Notes: generated by a model from the letters alone, not told the origin. 8,653 nt of DNA from Anaerolineales bacterium UBA4826 (GCA_002400365.1 DHFK01000154.1:1-8653), one strand, 5' to 3'. Shown: positions 1-6,293, numbered from the stretch's first letter. Program-made: numbers and translations.

Positions 1-795
1 AAAGGCGCGGGCGACCTCGGCACCGGCGTCGCATGGCGCTTGCGCCGCGCCGGGTTTCCGGTGATCGTCACCGAACTCGCGCAACCGCTCGTCGTCCGGC
101 GCACGGTCGCGTTTGCGAGCGCGGTGTACGACGGCGCGATGACCGTCGAAGGCATCAGCGCGCACCGCGCCGAGTCGTTTGACGAAGCGCGCGCGTGGCT
201 GACCGATGGCATCGTGCCTGTGCTGGTTGACCCCGCAACGCGCGCGCGCGATTTTTTCACGCCGGCAATTTTGATTGATGCGGTAGTGGCAAAGCGCAAC
301 ACCGGCACGCGCCTTACCGACGCGCCATTTGTCCTCGCGCTCGGTCCCGGTTTTACGCCGGGCGTGGATTGCCACGCGGTCGTCGAAACGCAGCGCGGGC
401 ACGATCTGGGGCGCGTGCTGTGGGATCGCGCCGCGGCGGCGAATACCGGCGTCCCAGGCAAAATCGGAGGGAAGAGCGCAGAGCGCGTGCTGCGCGCGCC
501 GTGCGATGGCGTGGTGACAAAGAGATTGGAGATTGGAGATTGGGTGACGCGGGGACAGGTCATCGCACGCGTTGGCGATGCGACGGTGCTTGCGCCCTTC
601 GACGGAGTTCTGCGCGGCTTGGTTCACGACGGGTTGGCGGCAAAAGCGGGGATGAAAATCGGGGACGTGGATCCGCGTGCGGAACGCGAACATTGTTTCA
701 CGATCAGCGACAAGGCGCTCGCCGTCGGCGGCGGCGCGTTGGAGGCGGTGCTGACGTGGCTAAACCAAGGCAGAAGGCAGAAGGATGAAAGATGA
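1..795 (+). CDS. yqeB: YqeB/EF2563-family selenium-dependent molybdenum hydroxylase system protein (5' end cut by window)
   Basis: The frame is open from the first base and begins KGAGDLGTG (residues 1-9 of the visible part), the glycine-rich nucleotide-binding N-terminus of this family, so only a handful of N-terminal residues should be missing; 264 residues are visible. Other family-like signatures are GPGF (115-118), RGHDLGRV (132-139) and NTGVPGKIGG, followed by a C-terminal part resembling a lipoyl/biotinyl-type beta barrel (RAPCDGVV...IGDWVTRGQVIARVG). By family knowledge, YqeB proteins co-occur with selenium-dependent molybdenum hydroxylases and are thought to help their cofactor maturation; the exact reaction is not established. 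Upstream partners (yqeC, selD, hydroxylase subunits) are outside the window. Two oddities: residues 175-181 are encoded by three perfect AGATTGG copies, and the charged tail GRRQKDER plus the TGA stop lie in a repeat that forms a hairpin with the convergent side. A TTG at 40 is in frame but cannot be the true start because it would remove the glycine-rich motif. Confidence 0.85.
   Translation, partial: KGAGDLGTGVAWRLRRAGFPVIVTELAQPLVVRRTVAFASAVYDGAMTVEGISAHRAESFDEARAWLTDGIVPVLVDPATRARDFFTPAILIDAVVAKRNTGTRLTDAPFVLALGPGFTPGVDCHAVVETQRGHDLGRVLWDRAAAANTGVPGKIGGKSAERVLRAPCDGVVTKRLEIGDWVTRGQVIARVGDATVLAPFDGVLRGLVHDGLAAKAGMKIGDVDPRAEREHCFTISDKALAVGGGALEAVLTWLNQGRRQKDER
523..543 (+). repeat. Three perfect tandem heptamers (AGATTGG) inside yqeB
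   Basis: AGATTGG occurs three times head to tail at 523-529, 530-536 and 537-543. Since 21 nt is both 3 heptamers and 7 codons, the array stays in frame and encodes RLEIGDW, each copy being read in a different phase. IGD followed by V fits the barrel-type motif expected at this place, so the protein appears intact. The unit length matches the other period-7 arrays in this window although the unit sequence differs. Confidence 0.85.
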
Positions 796-840
796 ATCAA
801 AGTGCCGGAGCATAGGTTTCATCCTTCATCCTTCTGCCTT
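774..840. terminator. Heptamer-based inverted repeat between convergent genes; likely bidirectional terminator
   Basis: The 23-nt arm 774-796 pairs with 818-840 with one mismatch (A790), enclosing a 21-nt loop (797-817). Each arm is itself a period-7 array: AGAAGGC, AGAAGGA, TGAAAGA from 772 on the plus strand, and AGGATGA twice plus AGGCAGA read on the minus strand from 839. The left arm contains the yqeB stop codon, and the right arm begins 3 nt after the minus-strand FIST stop. The site between two converging genes suits a transcription stop or RNA-end stabiliser for both. There is no long U tract, so intrinsic termination is an inference. Confidence 0.6.
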
Positions 841-843
841 CGT

Positions 844-2040
844 TTAGCGGTCCGCATACTCTGAACGTGGTCGAAATAGCACCAGGCTCGCGGTGTGTCC
901 GTGCAAAAAGTTTTTTCCGCCAATCGGACCGATCTCGCCAGCACAGAAAAAGCCGGCAAGGTTCACGCCGCCGAGAAGGTTCTGAATCGTCGAAATATCG
1001 CCGTTCGGATGATCGTACAGTCGCGTGCCGCGACCGTTGCACGTGAAAAGCAATCCGCCGCTGGGCGGCGCATCCAACGCTTGCGGCGTCAGCAACATCT
1101 CCAAATCTTCTTCCGCCGTATTTTGATCGCGCACGTAAAACTGGATCGTCTCGCCGGCGCGAATGTAGTCGCCGACGGCAATCGCGCCCGTCGCGCGATC
1201 CGCGCCCATGAACGTGCGAATCAAAAAATCGCCGCGCCCCAAAGCCTCCTTGTCCGTCTCGACCGCGCGCCCCACAAAGAGTCCGTTCTGCAGCAACGCG
1301 CGTTCCTCTTCCGCCAGTTGCTCGATGAGATTCTGGAGGAGGAGTAGCGGGGCTTCGCCCTCCAACCTGGAAATCACATTGCCTTCCGCCTCGGTCACGG
1401 TGTACGTTTGCCCGAACGCCCGACAGCCCTGCGAAACGATCACGTCAATTTCGAAATCTCCAGACAGCGCGACGCCGACCGCACCCGACGTGAACGCGCG
1501 ATCGTTCAAGATGACCACGTTGCCACCCGGATGCGCCGCGCCGCTCGCCATGCCTCCGATCATCGGAACGCCGGCGTAATGAGTGTTGAACGCGTCGAGC
1601 ACGCGATCCGTCGGCAGCGAAAATGGATCGCCGACCATGACAAAGAGCCGGGTGTCCGGCGGCGCGCCGACCAGGTTGCGAAAGCGCGCGGCGTCGTCGA
1701 GCGCGTCCCAATCATCGCGATTGAGCGCAAAGGGAACGATTTCGACGCGCGGCAGGCGCGCGACCGCCAAAGTGATGGCGGGCTGATTCTCCAACTCGCG
1801 GGTCTTGCCGATGACTCCTTCGCAGGTGCAGCCGATCAGCGTCCGTGGGTTGAACGCATCGCGCAAACGATCCGTCACCCACGTGGCGATTGGTCCAAAA
1901 TGCGACGAAAGGAAAACCAGCGCGAGGTCGAAAGCCGGCAGATTCGTTTGGGCGCGAATCTCCTGGGTCAGCGCTTGAACGGCGCTGTCCACGCTGCGTT
2001 CCGTCGTGGACGCGGAGGCAAATTGCATTGGGTCAGACAT
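844..2040 (-). CDS. FIST domain (FIST_N + FIST_C) sensory protein
   Basis: This 398-residue protein matches the two-part FIST architecture, a putative small-ligand-binding sensory module found alone or fused to signalling domains. Visible hallmarks are GCTCEGVIG (70-78), GGMASG followed by a GGN turn (162-174), a long central stretch with VGRAVE, CNGRG (334-338) and the strongly conserved C-terminal block FFCAGEIGPIGGKNFLHG (364-381). There is no signal peptide or membrane segment, so it should be cytosolic, and no output domain is attached. An in-frame ATG at 2046 would leave only 2 nt after the GAGGAG ribosome binding site, whereas ATG 2040 is 8 nt away, so 2040 is chosen. The gene overlaps the end of the HAD phosphatase gene by 8 nt, implying translational coupling and membership of the PBP-led operon. 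The ligand (amino acids have been suggested for the family) cannot be read from sequence. Confidence 0.85.
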   Translation of the reverse strand: MSDPMQFASASTTERSVDSAVQALTQEIRAQTNLPAFDLALVFLSSHFGPIATWVTDRLRDAFNPRTLIGCTCEGVIGKTRELENQPAITLAVARLPRVEIVPFALNRDDWDALDDAARFRNLVGAPPDTRLFVMVGDPFSLPTDRVLDAFNTHYAGVPMIGGMASGAAHPGGNVVILNDRAFTSGAVGVALSGDFEIDVIVSQGCRAFGQTYTVTEAEGNVISRLEGEAPLLLLQNLIEQLAEEERALLQNGLFVGRAVETDKEALGRGDFLIRTFMGADRATGAIAVGDYIRAGETIQFYVRDQNTAEEDLEMLLTPQALDAPPSGGLLFTCNGRGTRLYDHPNGDISTIQNLLGGVNLAGFFCAGEIGPIGGKNFLHGHTASLVLFRPRSEYADR

Positions 2041-2842
2041 CGGCATTGCTCCTCGCCAACACGACCCGCATCACCGCGCCGATGTTATCCAGCACGTAAT
2101 CGGGTTGCGCTGGCGCGTTCGCCAGATGCGCGCGCCGCGTGACGCCGGTGAGCACGAGCGCGGTGCGCGCGCCGGCGGCGCGTCCCATTACCACGTCTGT
2201 CTCCAGCCGGTCGCCGATCACCAAACACTGTTCGACCGGCACGCCTAGCCGGTCAACCGCTGCCTGGATCATCAGCGGCGATGGCTTGCCCGCGACGAAT
2301 TCGACGCGTTTGCCGGTTGTCGCTTCGAGCGCGGCGATGATACCGGCGCAATCTGGAATCTCGCCGCCTTCGACCGGACAAGAGCGATCGGCGTTCGTCG
2401 CGACGAAATGCGCGCCGTGAAACTTGAGCGCCTGAAACGCAATGTTCCATTTGCGATAGTCGAACGTGCGGTCGAACGCGGCGACGACATACTCGATCTG
2501 CGCTGGCTCTTCCACCAACCGCATCCCGGCTTGGCGCATTTCTTCCAGCAGCGGGGCCTCGCCGATGACGAACACGCGCGCGCCCGGCGCGACGCGCGCC
2601 AGATGCGCGCCCATCACGCGCGCCGACGTAATCACATCGTCCGCTGCCGTCGGAATTCCCAGCCGCGTGAGTTTCGCCGCGTACGCGCGCCCCGGCTCAA
2701 GCGGCTTGTTCGACATGAACACGCTCTTGAGGCCGCGTCCGCGCAACGCGGCAATCGTCTCGACCGCGCCCGGCAGCGCGCGTTCGCCGAGATAGACCGT
2801 GCCGTCGAGATCGAAGATAAAGCCGCGAAGCCCAAGTTCCAT
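2033..2842 (-). CDS. HAD superfamily IIA phosphatase (NagD/AraL/4-nitrophenylphosphatase-like)
   Basis: The 269-residue protein carries all four HAD motifs: motif I DLDGT (11-15, nucleophile D11 and acid/base D13), motif II serine in MSNK (S44), motif III lysine in GKPSP (K186) and motif IV GDRLETD (210-216, metal ligands). The region between motifs II and III, including ATNADRSCP (148-156), is the C2-type cap of the IIA subfamily. Such enzymes dephosphorylate small phosphometabolites (sugar phosphates, nucleotides, 2-phosphoglycolate); the substrate here is unknown. Start 2842 places motif I at the usual distance from the N-terminus. An in-frame ATG at 2881 would add 13 residues encoded by a repeat hairpin and is disfavoured. 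No Shine-Dalgarno sequence precedes 2842. The gene follows the PBP stop by 56 nt and overlaps the FIST start by 8 nt, so it is the middle gene of the operon. Confidence 0.88.
   Translation of the reverse strand: MELGLRGFIFDLDGTVYLGERALPGAVETIAALRGRGLKSVFMSNKPLEPGRAYAAKLTRLGIPTAADDVITSARVMGAHLARVAPGARVFVIGEAPLLEEMRQAGMRLVEEPAQIEYVVAAFDRTFDYRKWNIAFQALKFHGAHFVATNADRSCPVEGGEIPDCAGIIAALEATTGKRVEFVAGKPSPLMIQAAVDRLGVPVEQCLVIGDRLETDVVMGRAAGARTALVLTGVTRRAHLANAPAQPDYVLDNIGAVMRVVLARSNADV
2049..2054 (-). promoter_or_regulatory. Ribosome binding site of the FIST gene
   Basis: On the minus strand the sequence reads GAGGAG, followed by 8 nt and ATG at 2040. It lies inside the 3' end of the HAD gene. It decides between the two in-frame ATGs at 2046 and 2040 in favour of 2040. 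Confidence 0.75.
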
Positions 2843-2856
2843 GTTGTGCAATATGA

Positions 2857-2902
2857 ACGTGATACGTGATGCGTGATTCACTGGTCACGCATCACGCATC
2901 AT
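2857..2902. repeat. Heptamer-repeat hairpin between PBP and HAD genes
   Basis: The plus strand shows ACGTGAT, ACGTGAT, GCGTGAT in tandem (2857-2877). The inverted counterpart TCACGCA, TCACGCA, TCAT follows at 2885-2902. Arm 2861-2876 pairs with 2885-2900 around an 8-nt loop (2877-2884). The only imperfection, A2864, is an A-C mismatch on the plus strand but a G-U wobble in the minus-strand transcript, so the mRNA stem is fully paired over 16 bp. The PBP stop TGA (2899-2901) lies in the stem. There is no adjoining U tract, so it resembles an intra-operon processing or stability hairpin more than a terminator. Confidence 0.85.
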
Positions 2903-5004
2903 TTCCCCGGCAGCGCAAAATACTTGTCCACGATCTCGCGGAAAATGGGCGCGGCGGTTTTCGAGCCCTCGCCGCCATGCTCCGCAATCACGACGACCGC
3001 GATCTTGGGATTGTCGGCGGGCGCGTAGCCGGCAAACCAGGAATGGGGCTCGCCCTCTTTGAAGACTTCGGCGGTGCCGGTCTTGCCGGCGGAAATCACC
3101 TTCGACCCCTTGAACGCAGTGTACGCGGTGCCGTCCTTGTCCGTCGTCACCTTTTTCAGCGCATCGCGGATAGATGCCAGCGTGCCGGCGGAAACCGGCA
3201 GTTTGCCGCGCGCTTCGATCGGAGACGGTTTCTCGGTGCCGTCCGCCAGACTGCTCACCCGCGCGACGAGATGCGGCTTGTACAGCGTGCCGCCATTCGC
3301 GACCGCCGCCAACATATCCGCGATTTGCAGCGGCGAGGTCAGCAGGTTGCCTTGACCGATGACCAGGTTGATCGGATCGCCGGGACGCCACACGCCCTGG
3401 TTGGGATCGGGGACGATGCCGGGCGACTCGGCGATCTCGATGCCGGTCTCCTTGCCCAGACCAAACGCGCGCGCGAAAGTCGGCAGCAGGTTGCGATCCA
3501 GTTGATCGAGTTTTTGTCCGACCTGGTAAAACGTCACGTCGCACGATTGCGTGAGCGCGCTGGAGAGCGAGAGCGTTCCGTGACCCTTGCCGGTGATGGG
3601 CCACGTCCAACAGTACTTGCGATAATTCTGACCCAGCCCATCCCAAAAGCCGGGGTCGTTGAAAAGCGAGTTGGGCGTGTAAACGCCTTTTTCGACCGCG
3701 GCGGCGTACGCGACGATTTTGAAAACCGAGCCGGGCGGGAACGCGCTTTGCGCCGCGCGATTGACGAGTGGATCGCCGGGGTCGTTCATCAGCGCGCGAA
3801 ATTCCGCCGTGGTCATGCGCTGCGACAACTTGTTCGGGTCCCAGGTCGGGTGGCTTGCCATCGCGAGGATGTTGCCGTTCGAAACGTCCATGACGACGAC
3901 CGCGCCCGCGCGCGCGCCCAGCGCTTTTTCGACAATCTCCTGCACGTCCAGGTCGAGCGTGGTGTAAATGTTCTGGCTCTGCTTCGCCGGCACGTTTGCC
4001 AGCGTGGCGGTGACGACGCCGCTGGGCGACAAGATAACCAACCGACCGCCGCGCTGCCCGGCGAGATACGCCTCGCCCCAATACTCCAAGCCGGCTTTGC
4101 CGACGAGGTCGCCTTCGCGGTAACCCTTCGGTTGTAACTTGGCTAACTCGTCCGCGTTGATCTGTCCAACGTATCCGATCACGTGCGCGGCAAGCGTCCC
4201 GCGCGGGTAGGTGCGCAGGTCTTGGGTCTTGTCGGTGTAGATGCCCGGCTGATTCAACGCGTTCAGGTTCGCTTTGACCTGGTCGGGGGTCAGCGTACCG
4301 ATCGGAATGCGCCAGTCGCCGGGAGAATTGCTGTACAGCGCCTTGATGACGCCGGGCTGTTTGTTGAAAAGACGCGCGAGCGTGGACAGCACCGCGCTTT
4401 CGTTTTTCATTTCAGCCGCGACGACTTCTACGACGACGAGCGTCTGCGGTTCGGTGAACGGGCGCCCCTTGCGATCGAAAATATCCGCGCGCGCGGAAGC
4501 GGTCGGATAGAACCGAACGCTGCCGCCGCCGCTCAATTGCGGAAAGATCAAGCCGGGGTTCCACAACACGCCCCAGCGACCGTTTTCGCGGCGCAAGGTC
4601 ATCGTGTTGTCGTGCTGGAGTACGCCGGCGGCGACGGTGTCCATGGTCACCGAGTACCGCACCTGGGCTTCGGTGCCTTCTTCGTGCACGGCATTGACGA
4701 TGGTTTTCACCGAGCGGATGGTCGCCTCGAGCGCAATCCCCTGGTAACGCGCGACGAACTGTTCGGGAGTGATCGTTTCTTTGCGGCTGGGCGCGAGCAT
4801 CGTGTACATCGCGTTGTAGTCGGCTGCGTTCCAGGCTTTGAGAAAGGCGCGCGCGGTGTCTTCGGCAAAAACAACCGGCGTGGGAGTCATCGGTATAGGG
4901 GTTGGAGTTGGAGGATCGCCGGGCAGGAGACTGCACCCGGCGACCAGGAGCAGAACGGTCGCAGCGTCGAGCGGGAGGAACTGGAGCCATGCTCTACGTT
5001 TCAT
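2899..5004 (-). CDS. MecA/PBP2-like class B penicillin-binding protein (D,D-transpeptidase), predicted lipoprotein
   Basis: This 701-residue peptidoglycan transpeptidase has, in order: a basic n-region and hydrophobic stretch ending LLLVAGC, a lipobox with C24; a Pro/Thr linker (about 31-43); an NTF2-like MecA_N domain (about 45-155, with RRENGRWGVLWNP at its end); a PBP dimerisation domain (about 165-340, with DIFDRKG, YPRG, HVIGYVG and GLEYWGE); and the transpeptidase (about 365-700). Active-site motifs are SVFK (S426 nucleophile, K429), SCD (487-489) and KTGT (641-644). SxD rather than SxN is usual for PBP2/MrdA-type enzymes. The layout parallels Staphylococcus PBP2a and Enterococcus PBP5; low beta-lactam affinity cannot be inferred from this alone. 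Most such proteins keep an uncleaved membrane anchor, so the lipobox suggests lipid anchoring. ATG 5004 follows AGGTGA (5008-5013) and a strong promoter with a leader of only about 11 nt. It is the first gene of the minus operon. Confidence 0.92.
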   Translation of the reverse strand: MKRRAWLQFLPLDAATVLLLVAGCSLLPGDPPTPTPIPMTPTPVVFAEDTARAFLKAWNAADYNAMYTMLAPSRKETITPEQFVARYQGIALEATIRSVKTIVNAVHEEGTEAQVRYSVTMDTVAAGVLQHDNTMTLRRENGRWGVLWNPGLIFPQLSGGGSVRFYPTASARADIFDRKGRPFTEPQTLVVVEVVAAEMKNESAVLSTLARLFNKQPGVIKALYSNSPGDWRIPIGTLTPDQVKANLNALNQPGIYTDKTQDLRTYPRGTLAAHVIGYVGQINADELAKLQPKGYREGDLVGKAGLEYWGEAYLAGQRGGRLVILSPSGVVTATLANVPAKQSQNIYTTLDLDVQEIVEKALGARAGAVVVMDVSNGNILAMASHPTWDPNKLSQRMTTAEFRALMNDPGDPLVNRAAQSAFPPGSVFKIVAYAAAVEKGVYTPNSLFNDPGFWDGLGQNYRKYCWTWPITGKGHGTLSLSSALTQSCDVTFYQVGQKLDQLDRNLLPTFARAFGLGKETGIEIAESPGIVPDPNQGVWRPGDPINLVIGQGNLLTSPLQIADMLAAVANGGTLYKPHLVARVSSLADGTEKPSPIEARGKLPVSAGTLASIRDALKKVTTDKDGTAYTAFKGSKVISAGKTGTAEVFKEGEPHSWFAGYAPADNPKIAVVVIAEHGGEGSKTAAPIFREIVDKYFALPGK

Positions 5005-5007
5005 TTT

Positions 5008-5050
5008 TCACCTACACGGCGATTATAGCCGACTTGGCGCGGCGCGTCAA
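5008..5050 (-). promoter_or_regulatory. Sigma70-type promoter and RBS of the PBP-HAD-FIST operon
   Basis: Reading the minus strand, TTGACG (5045-5050, 5 of 6 to consensus) is followed by exactly 17 nt and a perfect TATAAT (5022-5027). Transcription should start near 5015, giving a leader of roughly 11 nt that contains AGGTGA (5008-5013) just before ATG 5004. The boxes are visible; activity is inferred. Confidence 0.75.
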
Positions 5051-5063
5051 ACAATCACAGGAT

Positions 5064-5170
5064 CGGGCGACTCAAGTCGCGGCAACGACGGCACAAAGCC
5101 GGCCTCCGTCGGCTAATCCAGTCGGCGTAGGCCGACTTTGGGCTGTCGTTGCCGCGATTTCAATCGCCTG
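5064..5170. repeat. 107-bp branched palindromic element (REP/MITE-like) between divergent promoters
   Basis: Arm 5064-5102 is the inverted repeat of 5132-5170: 32 of 39 positions match and most mismatches are transitions that leave G-U pairs on one strand. The centre holds two further small palindromes, 5097-5114 (AGCCGG, 6-nt loop, TCGGCT) and 5120-5137 (AGTCGG, 6-nt loop, CCGACT), separated by 5 nt. The whole can fold as a long stem with two side hairpins. It contains no plausible gene. It sits between the -35 boxes of the two operons (5045-5050 minus, 5183-5188 plus) and accounts for most of the 240-base intergenic stretch. Target duplications were not identified. Confidence 0.8.
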
Positions 5171-5182
5171 TCAAAGGACGTT

Positions 5183-5210
5183 TTGCGAATCACGCAAGTT
5201 AAGGTATAAT
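5183..5210 (+). promoter_or_regulatory. Promoter of the rmd-gmd-glmM operon
   Basis: A perfect TATAAT (5205-5210) is preceded at 16 nt by TTGCGA (5183-5188, 4 of 6 to TTGACA). Transcription would begin near 5217, about 28 nt before the GTG start at 5245. The in-frame ATG at 5209 overlaps this -10 box and therefore cannot be the start of a transcript made here. Confidence 0.65.
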
Positions 5211-5232
5211 GCGCCCCGGACTAGACTCGACT

Positions 5233-5238
5233 GAGGAG
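5233..5238 (+). promoter_or_regulatory. Ribosome binding site of rmd
   Basis: GAGGAG is followed by 6 nt and a GTG at 5245, an ideal spacing. It is the deciding evidence for the GTG start. Confidence 0.8.
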
Positions 5239-5244
5239 AACTGT

Positions 5245-6210
5245 GTGCGCGCGTTGATTACCGGCATGAATGGCTTCGCCGGCAGCCATCTGGCGGATTT
5301 TCTGCTGACGCTGCCGGACGTTCAAGTGTTCGGCGCCGGGGTGGGCAACACGGCAAACATCGCGCATCTCGCCGGACGCGTGACGTTCGTCGAAGCGGAC
5401 TTGACCAAGCCGGGGGTTGCCGAGGCGCTGCTGGAGCAGGCGCAACCGGCGCGCGTCTACCATCTTGCCGGGCAAGCGTTTCCGCCGCTGTCCTGGGATG
5501 ATCCGTGGCGAACGATCGAGATCAATCTGCGCTCGCAAGTGAACGTGCTGCACGCCGCCGCGCGCGCGCGGCAGGAGGCGCGTATTCTCGTCATCGGGTC
5601 AATAGATCAATTTGGGCGCGTCGCGCCGGACGATTTGCCGGTGACGGAGGAAACGCCCTTGCGCCCAGATAGTCCGTACGCGGTGAGCAAAATCGCGCAA
5701 GATTTTCTGGGCCTGCAATACTTTCTCAGCCACGATCTGTTCGTCGTCCGCGTGCGACCATCCAATCACATCGGTCCGCGCCAGAACGAGCAGTTCGTCA
5801 CGTCGAATTTTGCCAAGCAGATTGCGCAAGTCGAAGCCGGGATACGCGAGCCGGTGCTGCGCGTCGGCAACTTGACAACCCGTCGCGATTTTAGCGACGT
5901 GCGAGACATCGCGCGCGCCTACTACCTCGCGCTCGAACGCGGCGCGCCGGGCGAGGTCTATAACATCGGCAGCGAACGCGCCTTTTTGATTCAGGACGTG
6001 CTCGACCTGATGGTGCAACAGAGCCGCGTGCCGATCCGCGTGGAACACGACCCGACGCGGCTGCGCCTCTCCGATACGCCGGTGATGTACTGCAACGCGG
6101 CGAAATTCCGCGCGCAGACCGGCTGGCAGCCGACGATTCCCCTGGAGCAGAGTCTACGCGATGTCCTCGATTATTGGCGCGGCAAGGTAGGCAAGGAAAC
6201 AAGCACGTAG
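5245..6210 (+). CDS. rmd: GDP-6-deoxy-D-mannose (GDP-4-keto-6-deoxymannose) reductase
   Basis: The 321-residue extended short-chain dehydrogenase/reductase starts VRALITGMNGFAGSH, with the Rossmann motif GMNGFAG (7-13). Catalytic residues are S119 in the GSIDQFG segment and Y145/K149 of YAVSK. RPSNHIGPRQ (171-180), the tRRDFSDVRD block ending at 221, and the C-terminal TGWQP and DYWR segments are typical of the RMD branch. Rmd reduces the 4-keto group of GDP-4-dehydro-6-deoxy-D-mannose with NAD(P)H to give GDP-D-rhamnose in the cytosol. The adjacent gmd makes its substrate, which strengthens the call; a GDP-sugar epimerase/reductase of another specificity remains possible. GTG 5245 is chosen for its GAGGAG site. 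The TAG stop (6208-6210) lies inside a palindromic repeat, and the last residues GKVGKETST look like non-conserved tail. Confidence 0.85.
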   Translation: MRALITGMNGFAGSHLADFLLTLPDVQVFGAGVGNTANIAHLAGRVTFVEADLTKPGVAEALLEQAQPARVYHLAGQAFPPLSWDDPWRTIEINLRSQVNVLHAAARARQEARILVIGSIDQFGRVAPDDLPVTEETPLRPDSPYAVSKIAQDFLGLQYFLSHDLFVVRVRPSNHIGPRQNEQFVTSNFAKQIAQVEAGIREPVLRVGNLTTRRDFSDVRDIARAYYLALERGAPGEVYNIGSERAFLIQDVLDLMVQQSRVPIRVEHDPTRLRLSDTPVMYCNAAKFRAQTGWQPTIPLEQSLRDVLDYWRGKVGKETST

Positions 6211-6278
6211 GGGCGACCCTGCGCGGTCGCCCGGACTGGAGCACGCACCACACGGCAGACACATAGGTCTGCCCCTAC
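6207..6278. repeat. Palindromic GTAGGGGC-type element between rmd and gmd
   Basis: Outer arms GTAGGGG (6207-6213) and CCCCTAC (6272-6278) are perfect inverted repeats. Inside are two hairpins: GGGCGACC, 6-nt loop, GGTCGCCC (6211-6232, 8-bp stem) and GGCAGAC, 6-nt loop, GTCTGCC (6254-6273, 7-bp stem). The two halves are related in inverted orientation, sharing GTAGGGGC. The outer and inner stems compete for a few bases. The left arm supplies the rmd stop TAG. The right end runs into TTTTT (6280-6284), so partial termination or attenuation before gmd is conceivable but unproven. Confidence 0.8.
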
Positions 6279-6293
6279 ATTTTTGATTCACAC

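Noticed and set aside
485..510. GCGC-rich stretches as possible Z-DNA or regulatory sites
   Set aside because: Such runs are everywhere in this GC-rich window and follow Ala/Arg codon use, so no special role can be claimed.
1408..2142. A 244-codon plus-strand frame opposite the FIST and HAD genes
   Set aside because: Spans two overlapping real genes on the other strand and shows no domain or ribosome site.
523..2902. Heptamer arrays as a CRISPR array
   Set aside because: Units are 7 nt, tandem with no spacers, and no cas genes are present.
2885..4081. A 398-codon minus-strand frame overlapping the PBP in another phase
   Set aside because: Arg-rich low-complexity product without recognisable motifs, inside a gene with all catalytic motifs in the correct frame.
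2866..4137. A 423-codon open frame on the plus strand, opposite the PBP gene
   Set aside because: It is the antisense shadow of a clear PBP; the translation is Arg/Ala-rich with no domain motif, as expected in GC-rich DNA.
5209..5244. Longer rmd start at ATG 5209
   Set aside because: The ATG overlaps the TATAAT box, lacks an RBS and adds residues before the conserved Rossmann start; GTG 5245 has GAGGAG at 6 nt.
6181..6199. Direct repeat GGCAAGG at the end of rmd as another array
   Set aside because: Two copies 9 nt apart only, period not 7, in a coding tail; too short to separate from chance.
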